Origin: Saprospiraceae bacterium
Lineage (GTDB): Bacteria; Bacteroidota; Bacteroidia; Chitinophagales; Saprospiraceae
Assembly (NCBI GenBank): GCA_016711125.1
Contig: JADJTQ010000010.1
Location: 62,001 to 126,000, forward strand
Reading direction: 5' to 3'
DNA length: 64,000 nt
The translations under genes and the position numbers were made by a program. Shown in pieces: positions 47,190 to 57,566 of this stretch. The notes under the pieces were generated by a model that made no database searches, was not told the origin of the DNA, and saw only the letters and a list, made by a program, of their open reading frames with translations. Position 1 is the stretch's first letter. Each line of letters begins with the position of its first letter.

Positions 47190-47885
47190 TTATAAACTGT
47201 GATCCACTTTATGCCAGAAAAATCTTACTAAACGACTCACTCCCAACGCCGCCACCACGCCTCCAAAGATGTCAATAGTGTAGTGACAATGTTGTACGAG
47301 TAATAAATATGCCATCACCACAGTTAAAATCAAAATAAGGCGACGTAAGAAAGTATTACTCCAACAAAGAATTGCAAATACAACCATACTTGCCGTGTGC
47401 CCACTGAAAAATAGATCTTTCAAATACGGCTGATTGCTATAAGCAAAATATTCCAGGATAGGATCCTGTAACGGTACGATATCTACTGGTGCTTCAAGTG
47501 GTGTCAGGAAAAGACAAATATTTCGAAGATATTGCAAGACAATAAACATCTGAATCCCCTGCAATAACAGAATCGGTCGTTTCAAACAAAAGAAGACCAC
47601 AAGCATCGCTGTGACGTAGAGAATGAAGAAAATTAATTTGGATAATTCGGCAACTGGTAACAAATTTAACACCGCATCATTCAGTGCGAAACCCTTTCTG
47701 TTTTCGATAAAATGTAGATAGGGAACAATAAAAATAATTATGGGAACCATCGACAGGGCGGTACCTGCTAAAACGACCCACATCTTGTAATTAGAAAAAG
47801 TCCTGGACCATTGGGTGATAACTTCCCGGGAAAAATTCCCAATCAATTGTGTCACGCTTAGATTTGATCGGATCATTTGTCTCAC
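47190..47885 (-). CDS. PAP2_C (sphingomyelin-synthase-like) membrane phosphatase/transferase
   Basis: 231 aa, about six hydrophobic helices. The active-site triad of the sphingomyelin synthase/PAP2_C group is visible: His163 in FFSGHTASMVV, His201 and Asp205 in QHCHYTIDIFGGV. A plain PAP2 phosphatase would also have the KxxxxxxRP motif, which is absent. It is the first gene of the cluster, 88 bp upstream of serine palmitoyltransferase, so it probably transfers a phospho-head group to ceramide or a related lipid in the inner membrane. The head group is unknown. Confidence 0.8.
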   Translation of the reverse strand: MRQMIRSNLSVTQLIGNFSREVITQWSRTFSNYKMWVVLAGTALSMVPIIIFIVPYLHFIENRKGFALNDAVLNLLPVAELSKLIFFILYVTAMLVVFFCLKRPILLLQGIQMFIVLQYLRNICLFLTPLEAPVDIVPLQDPILEYFAYSNQPYLKDLFFSGHTASMVVFAILCWSNTFLRRLILILTVVMAYLLLVQHCHYTIDIFGGVVAALGVSRLVRFFWHKVDHSL

Positions 47886-48618
47886 AACTTCAGCATTGGA
47901 GTCCGCGGCACACCATTATTTTCCAAATAAGCCATAAACATTGTCTTCGCTACTTTTTACTCATTTAATTATAATTCCTTTTGCTAAAAGAATCACTCGC
48001 AAATTGACTTGCAAAATAGAAAATATTTGAACACCAATAGCATCCCTGGGCTAAGGCAAAAAGTTACGGACTTGTATCCAGTGACCTTCAATGAGTGACT
48101 TTCCCCCTCCTGTTAAGCATTAAAACTGGTTAACCATGGCACTATTTAATATATGTATCGTACCTATACCAACAAATCCCGATGGCTTGATAACCATCAG
48201 CAGACTACCTTCTGTGTAAGGTCGAACATCTGCCATAGAATTGAACTCACTGGCTCCAATACTGACATGGTCTGTCGACCTCACCTACTCACTCCAGAGA
48301 AAACCCTTATAAGTACCACCCGCGAAATCACCGGCACAAAGGCTGATAGACTGTGAGTCACCCGTTAATCCAGAGAACCTTGTTATTCACTCCGGACCAT
48401 CAAGCGCGAGACACAGTTGTGCTCTAGCTTGTATTGAAAATGCTATAATCAGTATCGAAAAAAAATATCTTATGCATTGTTACATTTTTGATAATTACAA
48501 GATACTAAGTCTCTCGATGCGGCGATCACTGACCGATTATTTATTTACTCCTGATTTATAGTACTATTTGTACTAATCCTAAATTTTAGAAATTTTATTT
48601 TGAAAGCGATCAAATGTC
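47886..48618. other. Intergenic region, no gene seen
   Basis: About 730 bp. The left end should hold the promoter of the sphingolipid cluster. A 67-codon frame (48153-48356) has no family character or ribosome-binding site. No repeat or RNA gene is evident. Confidence 0.4.
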
Positions 48619-49035
48619 TTGGATATGAACACCTATGTTCACTACTCTATCGGTTTAAATACTGAGGGCATTCAATTCGTTTCTTATTGTTTCAATCTCT
48701 TCGATAGATTGCCATTGCATCAATTAATTCCGGATACAACTCAAAACATTATTGTCAGCGACGGTGGTCAATTTGGCAACATAGATTATATCTGCACAGC
48801 CCGCGCATACGATGCCAGTTTTTATGTCATGTATATTCCCGCCGGGTGCGCAATTTATGTGAACCTGGTCGAAATGTCAGATAAAAGAATGCGGGTGCAT
48901 TGGTACAATCCGCGTACCGGAAAATCAATTCGAATCGGACACGTCGGAGGCGACCCCCGATTTGGTATCGTGGCACCAGATGATAACGATTGGTTGCTGA
49001 TTTTTGATTGTGTGCCGGAATGGCAAATGCCTTGA
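48619..49035 (+). pseudogene. C-terminal fragment of a GH140-type (DUF4038) glycosidase
   Basis: 138 aa. It corresponds only to the C-terminal domain called putative collagen-binding (PF12904): FNLFDRLPLHQLIPDTTQNI, ARAYDASFYVMYIPAGCAIY and VHWYNPRTGKSIRIGHVGG with WYNPRTG as the marker. The catalytic TIM barrel is absent upstream, where the sequence is non-coding. It is most likely a relic of a larger secreted enzyme, though translation of a free domain cannot be excluded. Confidence 0.65.
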
Positions 49036-49794
49036 AAAACGGGCAGTACAAGGGCATTACTAGAGGCAAGATACAAATAAGCTTTCATTAATTCATATGT
49101 TCTAACAAATACGACCATTGCATTGCTCAGCACCCCTCGACCTGACGCTATCAACTTCGTCAAGACTTCGTCGATCGGAGAAAACTATGGGCGAGTCCCT
49201 CGCTCGACGCTAAAGCTATGAGCGACAGCGTCCGCCTAGGAGGCTACGGCCTCCGGAGGACAGCGTCCAACTCCCCTGAAAGGGGAGAACCGGCTCTCCT
49301 GCTCGTTGCCAGCACATTTTTCAATCACTTTGAATGTTAATATACTTTCTTCTAATAGTAGGCTTTAGAAGTCCCCATTTAGGCGGCGGTGTTGACATTT
49401 ATCGTCAGTAGGATTTAGGGGTCTAGACACGTTTTCTTCCATGTTAAATCGTTACCTCTGCGAGTCTTCTACCGCCTCACTTGGTTCCATTTCAGCCCGA
49501 TACCAAATTCTGCGTTATATAATACAGCGAGAGCCACAGATGAATATCTATATCGAAATTACTTTTATGCGAAAAATTGAGACTCATTAAATACGGCGTA
49601 GACCCCCTTTATAGTCATTAAGCCCTCCCCTACCACTTCTTGAGTTCTTACATCATGGCCAAACAACATCCCATTGAATTTACCTAAATATTGCTCCGTT
49701 ATTTGCAATTTTGTCCTGGAAGGAAGAGATAAAGCAGCGCGAATTCTGAACAAATGATAAATTGAATCCGGTCGATCATCAAATACAATAAAAC
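49036..49794. other. Intergenic region with GC-rich palindromes
   Basis: About 760 bp. Around 49140-49320 there are GC-rich inverted strings such as GGAGGCTACGGCCTCC, a repeated AGCGTCCGCC/AGCGTCCAAC pattern and CCCCTGAAAGGGG; these resemble degenerate repeat elements. No coding frame is supported; a minus-strand 86-codon frame overlapping the next gene's start is probably spurious. Confidence 0.4.
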
Positions 49795-52512
49795 ATGAAA
49801 AATCTTCTTTTGATAGCCATCTCAATAATCACCATAGAAAGTGTGAATGCACAGCATCTGGTCAAGGGTCAAGTATTTGATTCCAGGAATGAAGCACTGG
49901 TTGGTGTCAACATTTCTGAAAAAGGAACTCTCAACGGAACCGCAACAGACCTGGATGGAACCTTTACTTTGGAAGTAGCTACTTCTTCTGCAATCCTGGT
50001 TTTTAGTTACACGGGGTTTACGACCCAGGAGATTGCCGTGGAAGGAAAAAGTAGTCTGTCGGTGACGATGATCGAAGGAATTACCATTGGCGTCGTTCAG
50101 GTGGTCGGGTCAAGGAGTTATGGCAGGACGGCCACCAATTCGGCTGCTCCAATCGATGTGATCGACGTTTCAGAGATTGCCAGTGCTACCGGAAGGGGAG
50201 AAATCAATCAAATTATGCAATATGCGGCTCCGTCTTTTAATGCAACGAAACAGTCAGGATCTGATGGTGCAGACCATATCGACCCGGCCTCACTAAGAGG
50301 ACTGGGGCCGGATCAAACCCTGGTTCTTGTAAATGGCAAGCGACGACATCACTCTTCCCTGGTGAATGTGTTTGGAACCCGGGGCCGGGGAAACTCCGGG
50401 ACGGATCTCAACGCCATCCCTATTAGTGCTATCAAAAGAATTGAGGTTTTGCGGGATGGAGCTTCTGCCCAATATGGTTCAGATGCGATTGCCGGAGTTA
50501 TCAATGTAGTTTTAAAAGATGGAAATGATGGATTGAGCGGTGGCATTTCTTATGGAACGTATAGTACTAAAGTCGGGGCAGATTATGCCAGGCAAATCTT
50601 TGACACCCAAGATGGGTGGGAGCCTGAATTATTTAATATAGAAGGTAAAAATCGATTGGATGGAAAAGAGAAAAGTTTTGACGGAAATACCACCCGACTT
50701 GATCTAAATTATGGTTTTAATCTTGGCACTAACGGGGGCTACATCAATTTCGGAACGGAATATCTCGCCAGAGACCGAACATTGCGGCCAGGTTTTGACT
50801 ATAGAAAGGGATATGGATCGGCGGCAGCAGATCAATACCAATTTGCGCTCAATGCAGCTATGCCGCTAGCCGAAAAGACCGAATTTTATCTATTTGGCAC
50901 CAAAGGCGACCGGGATACAGATGCTAATGCATTCACCAGAGGCGCTCCCGGTGCTGATGGAGATGATCGATCTGTTACATCCTTATATCCCGATGGTTTC
51001 ACACCAAGAATTACTTCGAAAATCAATGATGATGCGGTCACTGCAGGAATAAGGCATGAATTGGATCATGGTTGGAAGTCTGATTTCAGTCATAGTTATG
51101 GAAAAAACAATTTTCATTATTTCATAAAAGGTACCAACAATGCCTCGCTGGGGTCGGCTTCTCCCACTAGTTTTGATGCGGGAGGCCACAGTCTAGCCAT
51201 GAATGTCACTTCAGTAGGTCTATCGAACTATTTTGAGACGATCGCTAAGGGACTAAATATTGCTTTTGGTACGGAATACCGATCAGAGAATTTTAAAATT
51301 TTTGCCGGTGAAGAAGGCTCCTATGCTAATTATGATGAAAATGGAATCGCCATTACCAACCCAGCTGTGCAGCAACCTTTTGTCAATGAATTCGGACAGC
51401 AGCCCACAGGGGGATCACAGGGATTTCCAGGATACAGCACAGCCAATGTAGTGGATCAATTCAGAAGTAATTTTGGAATCTATGGAGATGTTGAGTTGAA
51501 TGCATCCGACCAGCTTTTAGTCGGCGGAGCCTTACGATATGAGAACTACAGCGACTTTGGAAGTACCTTTAATTACAAATTATCCAGCCGATATTCGATC
51601 AGTGAAAATTTTGCGCTCAGAGCATCAATATCATCAGGTTTCAGAGCTCCATCCCTAGCCCAAATTCACTATAATCTTATCTTTAATAATATCGTTGCCG
51701 GTGAGTCGCTAAGTACATTGCTGGCATCCAATACCAGTACGGTTGCCAAAGCGTTCGGAATCCAATCGCTGAAGGAAGAAAAGGCACAAAACTTTGCTGT
51801 AGGTTTTACCATGAAAAGTGGTGGCTTCTCGGCAACTGTCGATGGCTATTTAATTAATGTAGACGATCGGATTATCCTGACCGATGTTTTTGATGCTACA
51901 GAATTAAATGTCGGTGCTGAGGCTGCTCAGTTTTTTGCCAATGGTGTCGACACCCGAACTTCAGGTGTAGATATTGTTTTAAATTACAAACTTTATTTAG
52001 ATGATAGTTATGCACATGCCATTAATTTTGGAGTAGCAGGTAATTTTAATAGGACAAAGATTGAAAATATTAATTCCGGGAGTCTTAATGAGTTCACCTT
52101 TTTTGGACCTTTTTCACAAGCATACCTCGAAGCCGCTGCGCCCGATTACAAATTTGCGCTTAATTTAGGATTTGTTTCTCATAAATGGGATGCGTCGCTA
52201 TATTGGACCCAATTCAGCGATGTCAAAATTCAAGATTTTCAATGGATTGATTCACCGGCAACCAATCAAGCTGAAGCCGATGCTTTGTATGCCGTGGCGA
52301 CCGATATTTATAAGGCAGCCGGTACTTTGGATTTAAGTCTGGGTTATAAATTTAATTCAACTATTAAGTTGTCATTCGGTGCTAATAATATTCTAAATAG
52401 ATACCCAACGCCACAATTTGACGGTTGGACCGACCAGGGTGGATTTAATGATTCCGTTCAGATGGGGTCGGATGGAGCATATTTTTTTGCCCGGTTAAGC
52501 TTCAATTTATAA
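49795..52512 (+). CDS. TonB-dependent receptor with N-terminal carboxypeptidase-regulatory-like domain
   Basis: 905 aa outer-membrane receptor. Signal peptide MKNLLLIAISIITIESVNA; then a CarboxypepD_reg-like domain (VKGQVFDSRNEALVGVNISE, GTATDLDGTFTLEV). The plug has APIDVIDVSEIASATGRGEI, SLRGLGPDQTLVLVNGKRRH and IKRIEVLRDGASAQYGSDAI. The barrel ends in the regular aromatic strand GAYFFARLSFNL. TonB-driven uptake of a siderophore, vitamin or glycan is expected; there is no SusD partner beside it, so a polysaccharide substrate is less likely. It is monocistronic and intact, with no frameshift. Confidence 0.92.
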   Translation: MKNLLLIAISIITIESVNAQHLVKGQVFDSRNEALVGVNISEKGTLNGTATDLDGTFTLEVATSSAILVFSYTGFTTQEIAVEGKSSLSVTMIEGITIGVVQVVGSRSYGRTATNSAAPIDVIDVSEIASATGRGEINQIMQYAAPSFNATKQSGSDGADHIDPASLRGLGPDQTLVLVNGKRRHHSSLVNVFGTRGRGNSGTDLNAIPISAIKRIEVLRDGASAQYGSDAIAGVINVVLKDGNDGLSGGISYGTYSTKVGADYARQIFDTQDGWEPELFNIEGKNRLDGKEKSFDGNTTRLDLNYGFNLGTNGGYINFGTEYLARDRTLRPGFDYRKGYGSAAADQYQFALNAAMPLAEKTEFYLFGTKGDRDTDANAFTRGAPGADGDDRSVTSLYPDGFTPRITSKINDDAVTAGIRHELDHGWKSDFSHSYGKNNFHYFIKGTNNASLGSASPTSFDAGGHSLAMNVTSVGLSNYFETIAKGLNIAFGTEYRSENFKIFAGEEGSYANYDENGIAITNPAVQQPFVNEFGQQPTGGSQGFPGYSTANVVDQFRSNFGIYGDVELNASDQLLVGGALRYENYSDFGSTFNYKLSSRYSISENFALRASISSGFRAPSLAQIHYNLIFNNIVAGESLSTLLASNTSTVAKAFGIQSLKEEKAQNFAVGFTMKSGGFSATVDGYLINVDDRIILTDVFDATELNVGAEAAQFFANGVDTRTSGVDIVLNYKLYLDDSYAHAINFGVAGNFNRTKIENINSGSLNEFTFFGPFSQAYLEAAAPDYKFALNLGFVSHKWDASLYWTQFSDVKIQDFQWIDSPATNQAEADALYAVATDIYKAAGTLDLSLGYKFNSTIKLSFGANNILNRYPTPQFDGWTDQGGFNDSVQMGSDGAYFFARLSFNL

Positions 52513-53429
52513 TTTATAAATATTGACAACAAATCTTTAACTTCCTATTTTGTAGAAAAGACACATGTGTCCAAATCGTTTGATTTGAAATAGGTATTAA
52601 GCTGACAAGCTATTTGTCCATCTTTTGCGTGCACAATCCTTCGACTTTCGCTCAGGATTTAAATTAGTGTACCCCGAGCTGTCGAGGGGAACCCAAAAAG
52701 GGCACTTTTCCTAAAGTGCTTGCTCTCGCTTAAGGCTTCAGCTCATAAAATGCTGCTTGCCGCCCATCCGCTGTACGCGGTCCCGTTCACTTCAAGGTGC
52801 ACTGCACCTTGGCTGACTTTGTCGGATCGTTCCAGGACACAGCACCACAACGGAAAGAACCATCACCGAGTACTAACTGCTAGGAATAAAAGAAGTCAAA
52901 AGCTTAATGATTAGCCTCAAGGCCGAGATTAACGAGTCGCAGACCTTTGTGATAGGTTCTAAACTTATGGTTAATCACTTAGTTTTCAATCGTTAGAAAG
53001 TCCTTGAATCTGCTCAGAATCCGATATTTTAGTTTTTATAGGATCCAATTCCAAGTATGCCATTCTAAATGGTCTAAATCATTGATTGTGAGGGCTTGTT
53101 TTAGAAACATGAATTTATTTTGGATGCTTGTGTAGAAAAGAACATGTGAAATCGATGATCACCTTAAATGGCATCCGAGATTTGCTTCAATGAGTCAACA
53201 CCCATCTGGCAATTACTTATTGAGGGACCGCGAAAAAATCTAAGTGCTTCCTGAGAAAGAATCATTGAGAAAACAAGTTTCGAATCGAATTCAACCTCTC
53301 CTCCTGTCCACAAATCAATTATCGATAATTCCTTTAGATGACGAGATAAATTACAGATCAATCGCCATTCTATGGATATTCTGCGTAAATTTAGAGCAAG
53401 AAAATGACGATTGTCTGAGTACATAAAAT
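52513..53429. other. Long intergenic region with a near-perfect palindrome
   Basis: About 900 bp without a supported gene. At about 52791-52813 the string CAAGGTGCACTGCACCTTG is a 9-bp perfect inverted repeat with a one-base centre. GC-rich text around it resembles decayed repeat DNA. The minus-strand and plus-strand frames present are short and have no family signal. Confidence 0.4.
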
Positions 53430-54152
53430 ATGGTTAACAAGAAACCCCCATCGAGAAGTACCAACATATTGATGGATGTCTTTCAGTTTATCCTAAAAAA
53501 ACCGACGATTCGCACTCTTATCAAATTTGAGACAGCTGAGGAGAGATCGAATTACAACAAGCGGATCCTGCAGCGGATCGGCATCGAGTCCGACCAGTAC
53601 TCGGTATTGAACGTACACCAAATTGGAGTGGATGCTCCTGCTAGTTTCGTATTTAATGAATTATTACAATGGAATGGTGATTCAACCTGTTGGCCGAACC
53701 ATCTGGCAAAAGTCGATCGAATTGAGAATGATCTGAAGCACATACGCATCCTTCCATTTGGGTGGAAAAAATATCCATTCCGCTTTATGAAAAGTTTCCT
53801 GGGCTTCGATTTGATTCCCTTATTTCTTCTCAATGCCATCCGAATAAAGGAAATACCCGACACTTTTGACTTTGACAATGCACGCTATTTGTTATATGAA
53901 TGTAGCGGTGGGTACCCCATTGGCATATACACTATGTACGTACGAAGTTCTATCCCATCAATGGGTGAAATGGACAAATCACAATTAATTTTTGCAGTGA
54001 CCTTCAATTTTTATGGCGTGGAGAATTGGCAAAGTAAACGTAAGTGGGTCAACAAATTATGGGAACTGGTGCACAACCGGGTGACTGCGCACGTATTAAA
54101 CCGCATAAAGCAATTAGGTGAATGGAGAATCTCGATGATTGAGAACAATTAA
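53430..54152 (+). CDS. SRPBCC-like hypothetical protein
   Basis: 240 aa, no signal peptide. The middle part DAPASFVFNELLQWNGDSTC, WPNHLAKVDRIENDLKHIRI, LPFGWKKYPFRFMKSFLGFD looks like a START/SRPBCC ligand-binding fold, and the C-terminal helix WVNKLWELVHNRVTAHVLNR fits the long final helix of that fold. It lies 350 bp upstream of an SDR-DUF2867 gene whose C-terminal domain is also of SRPBCC type; they may be functionally linked. The family call is tentative. Confidence 0.55.
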   Translation: MVNKKPPSRSTNILMDVFQFILKKPTIRTLIKFETAEERSNYNKRILQRIGIESDQYSVLNVHQIGVDAPASFVFNELLQWNGDSTCWPNHLAKVDRIENDLKHIRILPFGWKKYPFRFMKSFLGFDLIPLFLLNAIRIKEIPDTFDFDNARYLLYECSGGYPIGIYTMYVRSSIPSMGEMDKSQLIFAVTFNFYGVENWQSKRKWVNKLWELVHNRVTAHVLNRIKQLGEWRISMIENN

Positions 54153-54501
54153 AGAGGAAGGTGCCCGCTGCGGCCAGGAACAATCGTTTGGACTACCAAA
54201 GAATTTTAATTCTTTCCGATTTTTCATAACTTGGGTTGGGTCGTGCAAATCCTCATTCTAGTACGCCAGCCTCGTACTTGAAGTGGAATTTGCCTCAATA
54301 TAGATGGGTAAATAGGTAATATCGAAAACCCATTTTCTGAAAAATGTGATCAGTTTAGATCTGTAGGTCAAAGGACACTATAAGATACTTGTCAGCTTCG
54401 ATGGAGACCAGGAATCAAGGGATGGAGTGGAAAAATGCTACTTCAGATCTTATCCCTGGTGCGGTATATTTTTACATAATCTGTCATTTTTAACATGACT
54501 A

Positions 54502-55917
54502 ATGAAAATATTGATTACCGGAGCAACAGGATATATTGGCAAGAGGCTCACGCTAGCTCTTGTAAATCAAGGGCACGACCTAGTTTGCTGTGTCAGAGAT
54601 AAAAATCGATTTAGTCCACCTAGCGCAATTTTACCAAACCTCGAAGTCATCGAGGTTGACTTCCTGAATAAGGCCTCACTCAGTAGTATTCCCAAAGATA
54701 TTGACGGTGGATATTACTTAATGCACTCGATGTCTTCATCAACAGATTATGATAAACTGGAACTTATTTCTGCAATTAATTTCCGGGAGGCGATCAATAA
54801 AACTAAGGCTCAACACGTAGTTTATCTCAGCGGAATCATTAACCAGGAGCCTCTTTCAAAACACTTGGCCTCCAGAAAGGCAGTGGAAGACGAGTTGGCC
54901 AAAGGAGACTATCATTTTACATCATTAAGAGCTGGAATAATCATCGGATCAGGTAGCGCTTCCTTCGAAATCATCCGGGATCTGGTGGAAAAGTTACCTA
55001 TCATGATCGTTCCCATGTGGCTAAAAACCAGGTGCCAGCCAATTAGCATCCAGGACGTGCTCCATTTCTTGTCAAAGACGCTCCTTAATCCAGCAACATT
55101 TGATCAGAATTTTGACATTGGTGGTCCCGACATTCTGACCTACAAGTCCATGCTGCTTGGTTATGCCGGGGTGAGGGGTCTCAGAAGACATATTTACATG
55201 GTTCCAGTCATGACTCGTAAACTTTCTACATTCTGGCTGTATTTCGTAACCTCTACCTCCCACAAACTGGCATCTGCACTGGTTGAAAGCATGACGGTGG
55301 AGGTCGTTTGTCGAAACGATGACCTGAATCAAATCCTGGGCATAAAACCCATCGGATACAAGGAAGCCTTGACAAAAACGTTACTAAAAATAGAGCAACA
55401 ACAAATCATATCGAGTTGGAAAGATTCACTGATCAGTGGCCGATTTGATTCGAATATATCTGAGTTTCTTTCGGTTCCGACTCATGGGTGTTTCTTTTAT
55501 AAGAGACAAAGGAATGTTATGGACCGGGAAGAATGTCTTTCAAAAATATGGAGACTTGGTGGTGAAACCGGATGGTACTATGCTAATTGGCTTTGGGAAG
55601 TGAGAGGTTTTATTGACAAGATTTTTGGTGGTGTTGGATTGAGGCGCGGAAGAACCCATATCAATCGTTTGTCCGGGGGAGATGCGATAGATTTTTGGCG
55701 AGTACTTTATTCCAATAGAGATGAAGGTCGGTTATTGCTCTTTGCAGAAATGAAACTTCCGGGTGAAGCATGGCTGGAGTTTAAACTCTCCAATGGTATT
55801 TTGTACCAAAAGGCAACTTTTCGTCCCAAAGGCATTGTAGGCAGAATCTATTGGTATACTATTTATCCAATGCATGGGTTGGTTTTTCGAGGATTGTTGA
55901 ATCAGTTATCAAAATAG
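54502..55917 (+). CDS. NAD(P)H-binding SDR with C-terminal DUF2867 domain
   Basis: 471 aa. The N-terminal Rossmann domain has ITGATGYIGKRLTLAL (3-18) and VVYLSGII with an atypical SDR active site (KHLASRKAVEDEL). The C-terminal DUF2867 domain, about 310-471, reads WRLGGETGWYYANWLWEVRG, GLRRGRTHINRLSGGDAIDF, then LFAEMKLPGEAWLEFKLSNG. This two-domain arrangement is common and complete. The function is unknown, though redox handling of a lipid or small hydrophobic molecule is plausible. A hairpin terminator starts 2 bp after the stop. Confidence 0.88.
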   Translation: MKILITGATGYIGKRLTLALVNQGHDLVCCVRDKNRFSPPSAILPNLEVIEVDFLNKASLSSIPKDIDGGYYLMHSMSSSTDYDKLELISAINFREAINKTKAQHVVYLSGIINQEPLSKHLASRKAVEDELAKGDYHFTSLRAGIIIGSGSASFEIIRDLVEKLPIMIVPMWLKTRCQPISIQDVLHFLSKTLLNPATFDQNFDIGGPDILTYKSMLLGYAGVRGLRRHIYMVPVMTRKLSTFWLYFVTSTSHKLASALVESMTVEVVCRNDDLNQILGIKPIGYKEALTKTLLKIEQQQIISSWKDSLISGRFDSNISEFLSVPTHGCFFYKRQRNVMDREECLSKIWRLGGETGWYYANWLWEVRGFIDKIFGGVGLRRGRTHINRLSGGDAIDFWRVLYSNRDEGRLLLFAEMKLPGEAWLEFKLSNGILYQKATFRPKGIVGRIYWYTIYPMHGLVFRGLLNQLSK

Positions 55918-55918
55918 T

Positions 55919-55944
55919 TTTGCCTGACGCCAAAGGCAGGCAAA
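55919..55944 (+). terminator. Hairpin right after the SDR-DUF2867 stop
   Basis: TTTGCCTG pairs with CAGGCAAA over a ten-base loop; AGGTTTTAAT follows. Its position 2 bp after the stop supports a terminator role. Confidence 0.65.
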
Positions 55945-56147
55945 AGGTTTTAATCATCGTAGACTCAGTCTATTCCAAAAACCTCATCTGAGGTAATCAC
56001 TCCTGCGATGGCTAATCATACCTTCATAATGAATGATCAAGGTGTATCCATTAAAAAACTCACCATAAAAGACCTCGGTTTTTTGAATTTATTAGGTAAT
56101 GCACACTGACTATTTCTGATCCCATTTTTTTTCAATCGAGCTTTAAT

Positions 56148-56381
56148 CTAAAATAGAAGTGCCATTGGGATCCGTGCTAATTGTGAATTGAATGTGACTA
56201 GATCGAAATAGAGCATCTCGAAAACGCAGCTCATCTGGATGCCAGTGTTTTTTAATACAGCACTAGCTTTAGCAAATGCTGCTTTCTCATCTTCCTGCAT
56301 CATCGAGGCATATCCAACGATATCTGCAAACGAAATAGTGACAATTTGACGTTCAGATTTCACAACAGTCAAGGTACTCAT
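56148..56381 (-). pseudogene. N-terminal remnant of a class III nucleotidyl cyclase
   Basis: From the ATG at 56381 the frame reads MSTLTVVKSERQIVTISFAD, IVGYASMMQEDEKAAFAKAS. SFADIVGY is the first catalytic (metal-binding Asp) motif of adenylate/guanylate cyclases. The remaining ~140 residues of the cyclase domain and the TPR region common in this family are missing; the end is unrelated. It is a truncated gene without expected activity. Confidence 0.6.
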
Positions 56382-56635
56382 TGTTGTAAAGAAATCCTGC
56401 ATGAAAAAGAAAGCTTTCGTGTTTATGGAATCACCTATATGTAATCTTATTACCAAAAAATACTGCAAACGTAAAATGAAATTACTCATGCACAGATCAT
56501 TGAGTAACACGCCAACCATTTCATTAGAAAGGCAGTCAGCATTATTTTAGCATCTCCCCCCCGAAACAGTGATATTTGGAATGCTCTAGAGATTGTTTTT
56601 AATGGGGTCGATTATATAATATAGCTTCCCTCCGA

Positions 56636-56664
56636 AAGCAGCAGAATGTAAATTCTGCTCTCGC
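56636..56664. repeat. Short palindromic box, copy 1
   Basis: AAAGCAGCAGAATGTAAATT followed by CTGCTCTC; GCAGAAT and ATTCTGC are inverted. Nearly the same string is found at 59774-59800. Confidence 0.55.
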
Positions 56665-56814
56665 TTCTCTACTGAGCGAGAAAGGAGGTCCATTGCTTTG
56701 CAGCAGATAAACATACGGTTTCCCAATTGTATCTAAAAAATCAAATGTTAATGTGACCCACTATTATATGAGAAAGAACCATATTTGGGATAAATATTTA
56801 AATAAAAATAAGCC

Positions 56815-57546
56815 ATGGAAAACATTGAGATATTGGAAGGGATAAGTAAAGGTCGAACTGACTACATCATTAAACTACTTAGGGATAAAGACTGGAAGGA
56901 AATACTACATCAAGGGGCTGTCAAACCATTGCAGTGGCTGGTCTATTACAATGACACCACCGGTCTAAGAGCAATCATTGAGGAAGGAGCAGATCTGAGC
57001 AGTATTAATCTCAATGAAGAACTGGGAAATGCTGCATTTTTCGGACATTGGAAAGTCTGTGATTTTTTAATCCATCAAGGTGCTGATGTTAATACGTTTG
57101 TAGATTCAACTCACGAAACTCCCTTGCATAGTGCTTTATCAAAAGTCGGGAGGCCCTATTATTTTTATGTCGTGAAATTATTGGTGGAAAATGGTGCTAT
57201 TGTCAATGCCAAAACAATTCCAGGCATGACAACGGGAGCCTTTATGCGAGATGTTCGAACCAAAGGAGAAACTCCCCTGCATAGAGCGGCTGCTTATGCC
57301 GATGAGCAAACTATTGAATATTTGATCAATCATGGGGCAGACAAAGAAGCGAAAGATGCTTCTGGTGACACTCCCTTGAGTTGGGCTAGTTGGCATTTGA
57401 GACCCGGCAGGATTTTGTCATTACTTACGTTTGGCGAGCACCGAATCGGAGAAGCTCATAAAAAACACAATAGCAGCGACCATGGTCATGGATGGGGCAA
57501 TTCCATGGATTGGAATGTAATCGGTGAATATTATCCAGAGCAATAA
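56815..57546 (+). CDS. Ankyrin repeat protein
   Basis: 243 aa, cytoplasmic, no signal peptide. About five ankyrin repeats: ELGNAAFFGHWKVCDFLIHQ, GADVNT..., TPLHSALSKV...YVVKLLVENG, AIVNAK, TPLHRAAAYADEQTIEYLIN, HGADKEAKDASGDTPLSWAS. The C-terminal tail SSDHGHGWGNSMDWNVIGEY is partly repeated as a remnant at about 58450-58553. It probably mediates protein binding. The next genes are convergent on it (S74-domain proteins). Confidence 0.82.
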   Translation: MENIEILEGISKGRTDYIIKLLRDKDWKEILHQGAVKPLQWLVYYNDTTGLRAIIEEGADLSSINLNEELGNAAFFGHWKVCDFLIHQGADVNTFVDSTHETPLHSALSKVGRPYYFYVVKLLVENGAIVNAKTIPGMTTGAFMRDVRTKGETPLHRAAAYADEQTIEYLINHGADKEAKDASGDTPLSWASWHLRPGRILSLLTFGEHRIGEAHKKHNSSDHGHGWGNSMDWNVIGEYYPEQ

Positions 57547-57566
57547 TAGGCTCTGCAGATTTGGTT

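Noticed and set aside
49565..49825. 86-codon minus-strand frame before the TonB receptor
   Set aside because: It overlaps the receptor start and has no recognisable domain.
52780..52830. tRNA or riboswitch at the CAAGGTGCA palindrome
   Set aside because: A single hairpin only; no cloverleaf or known aptamer pattern.
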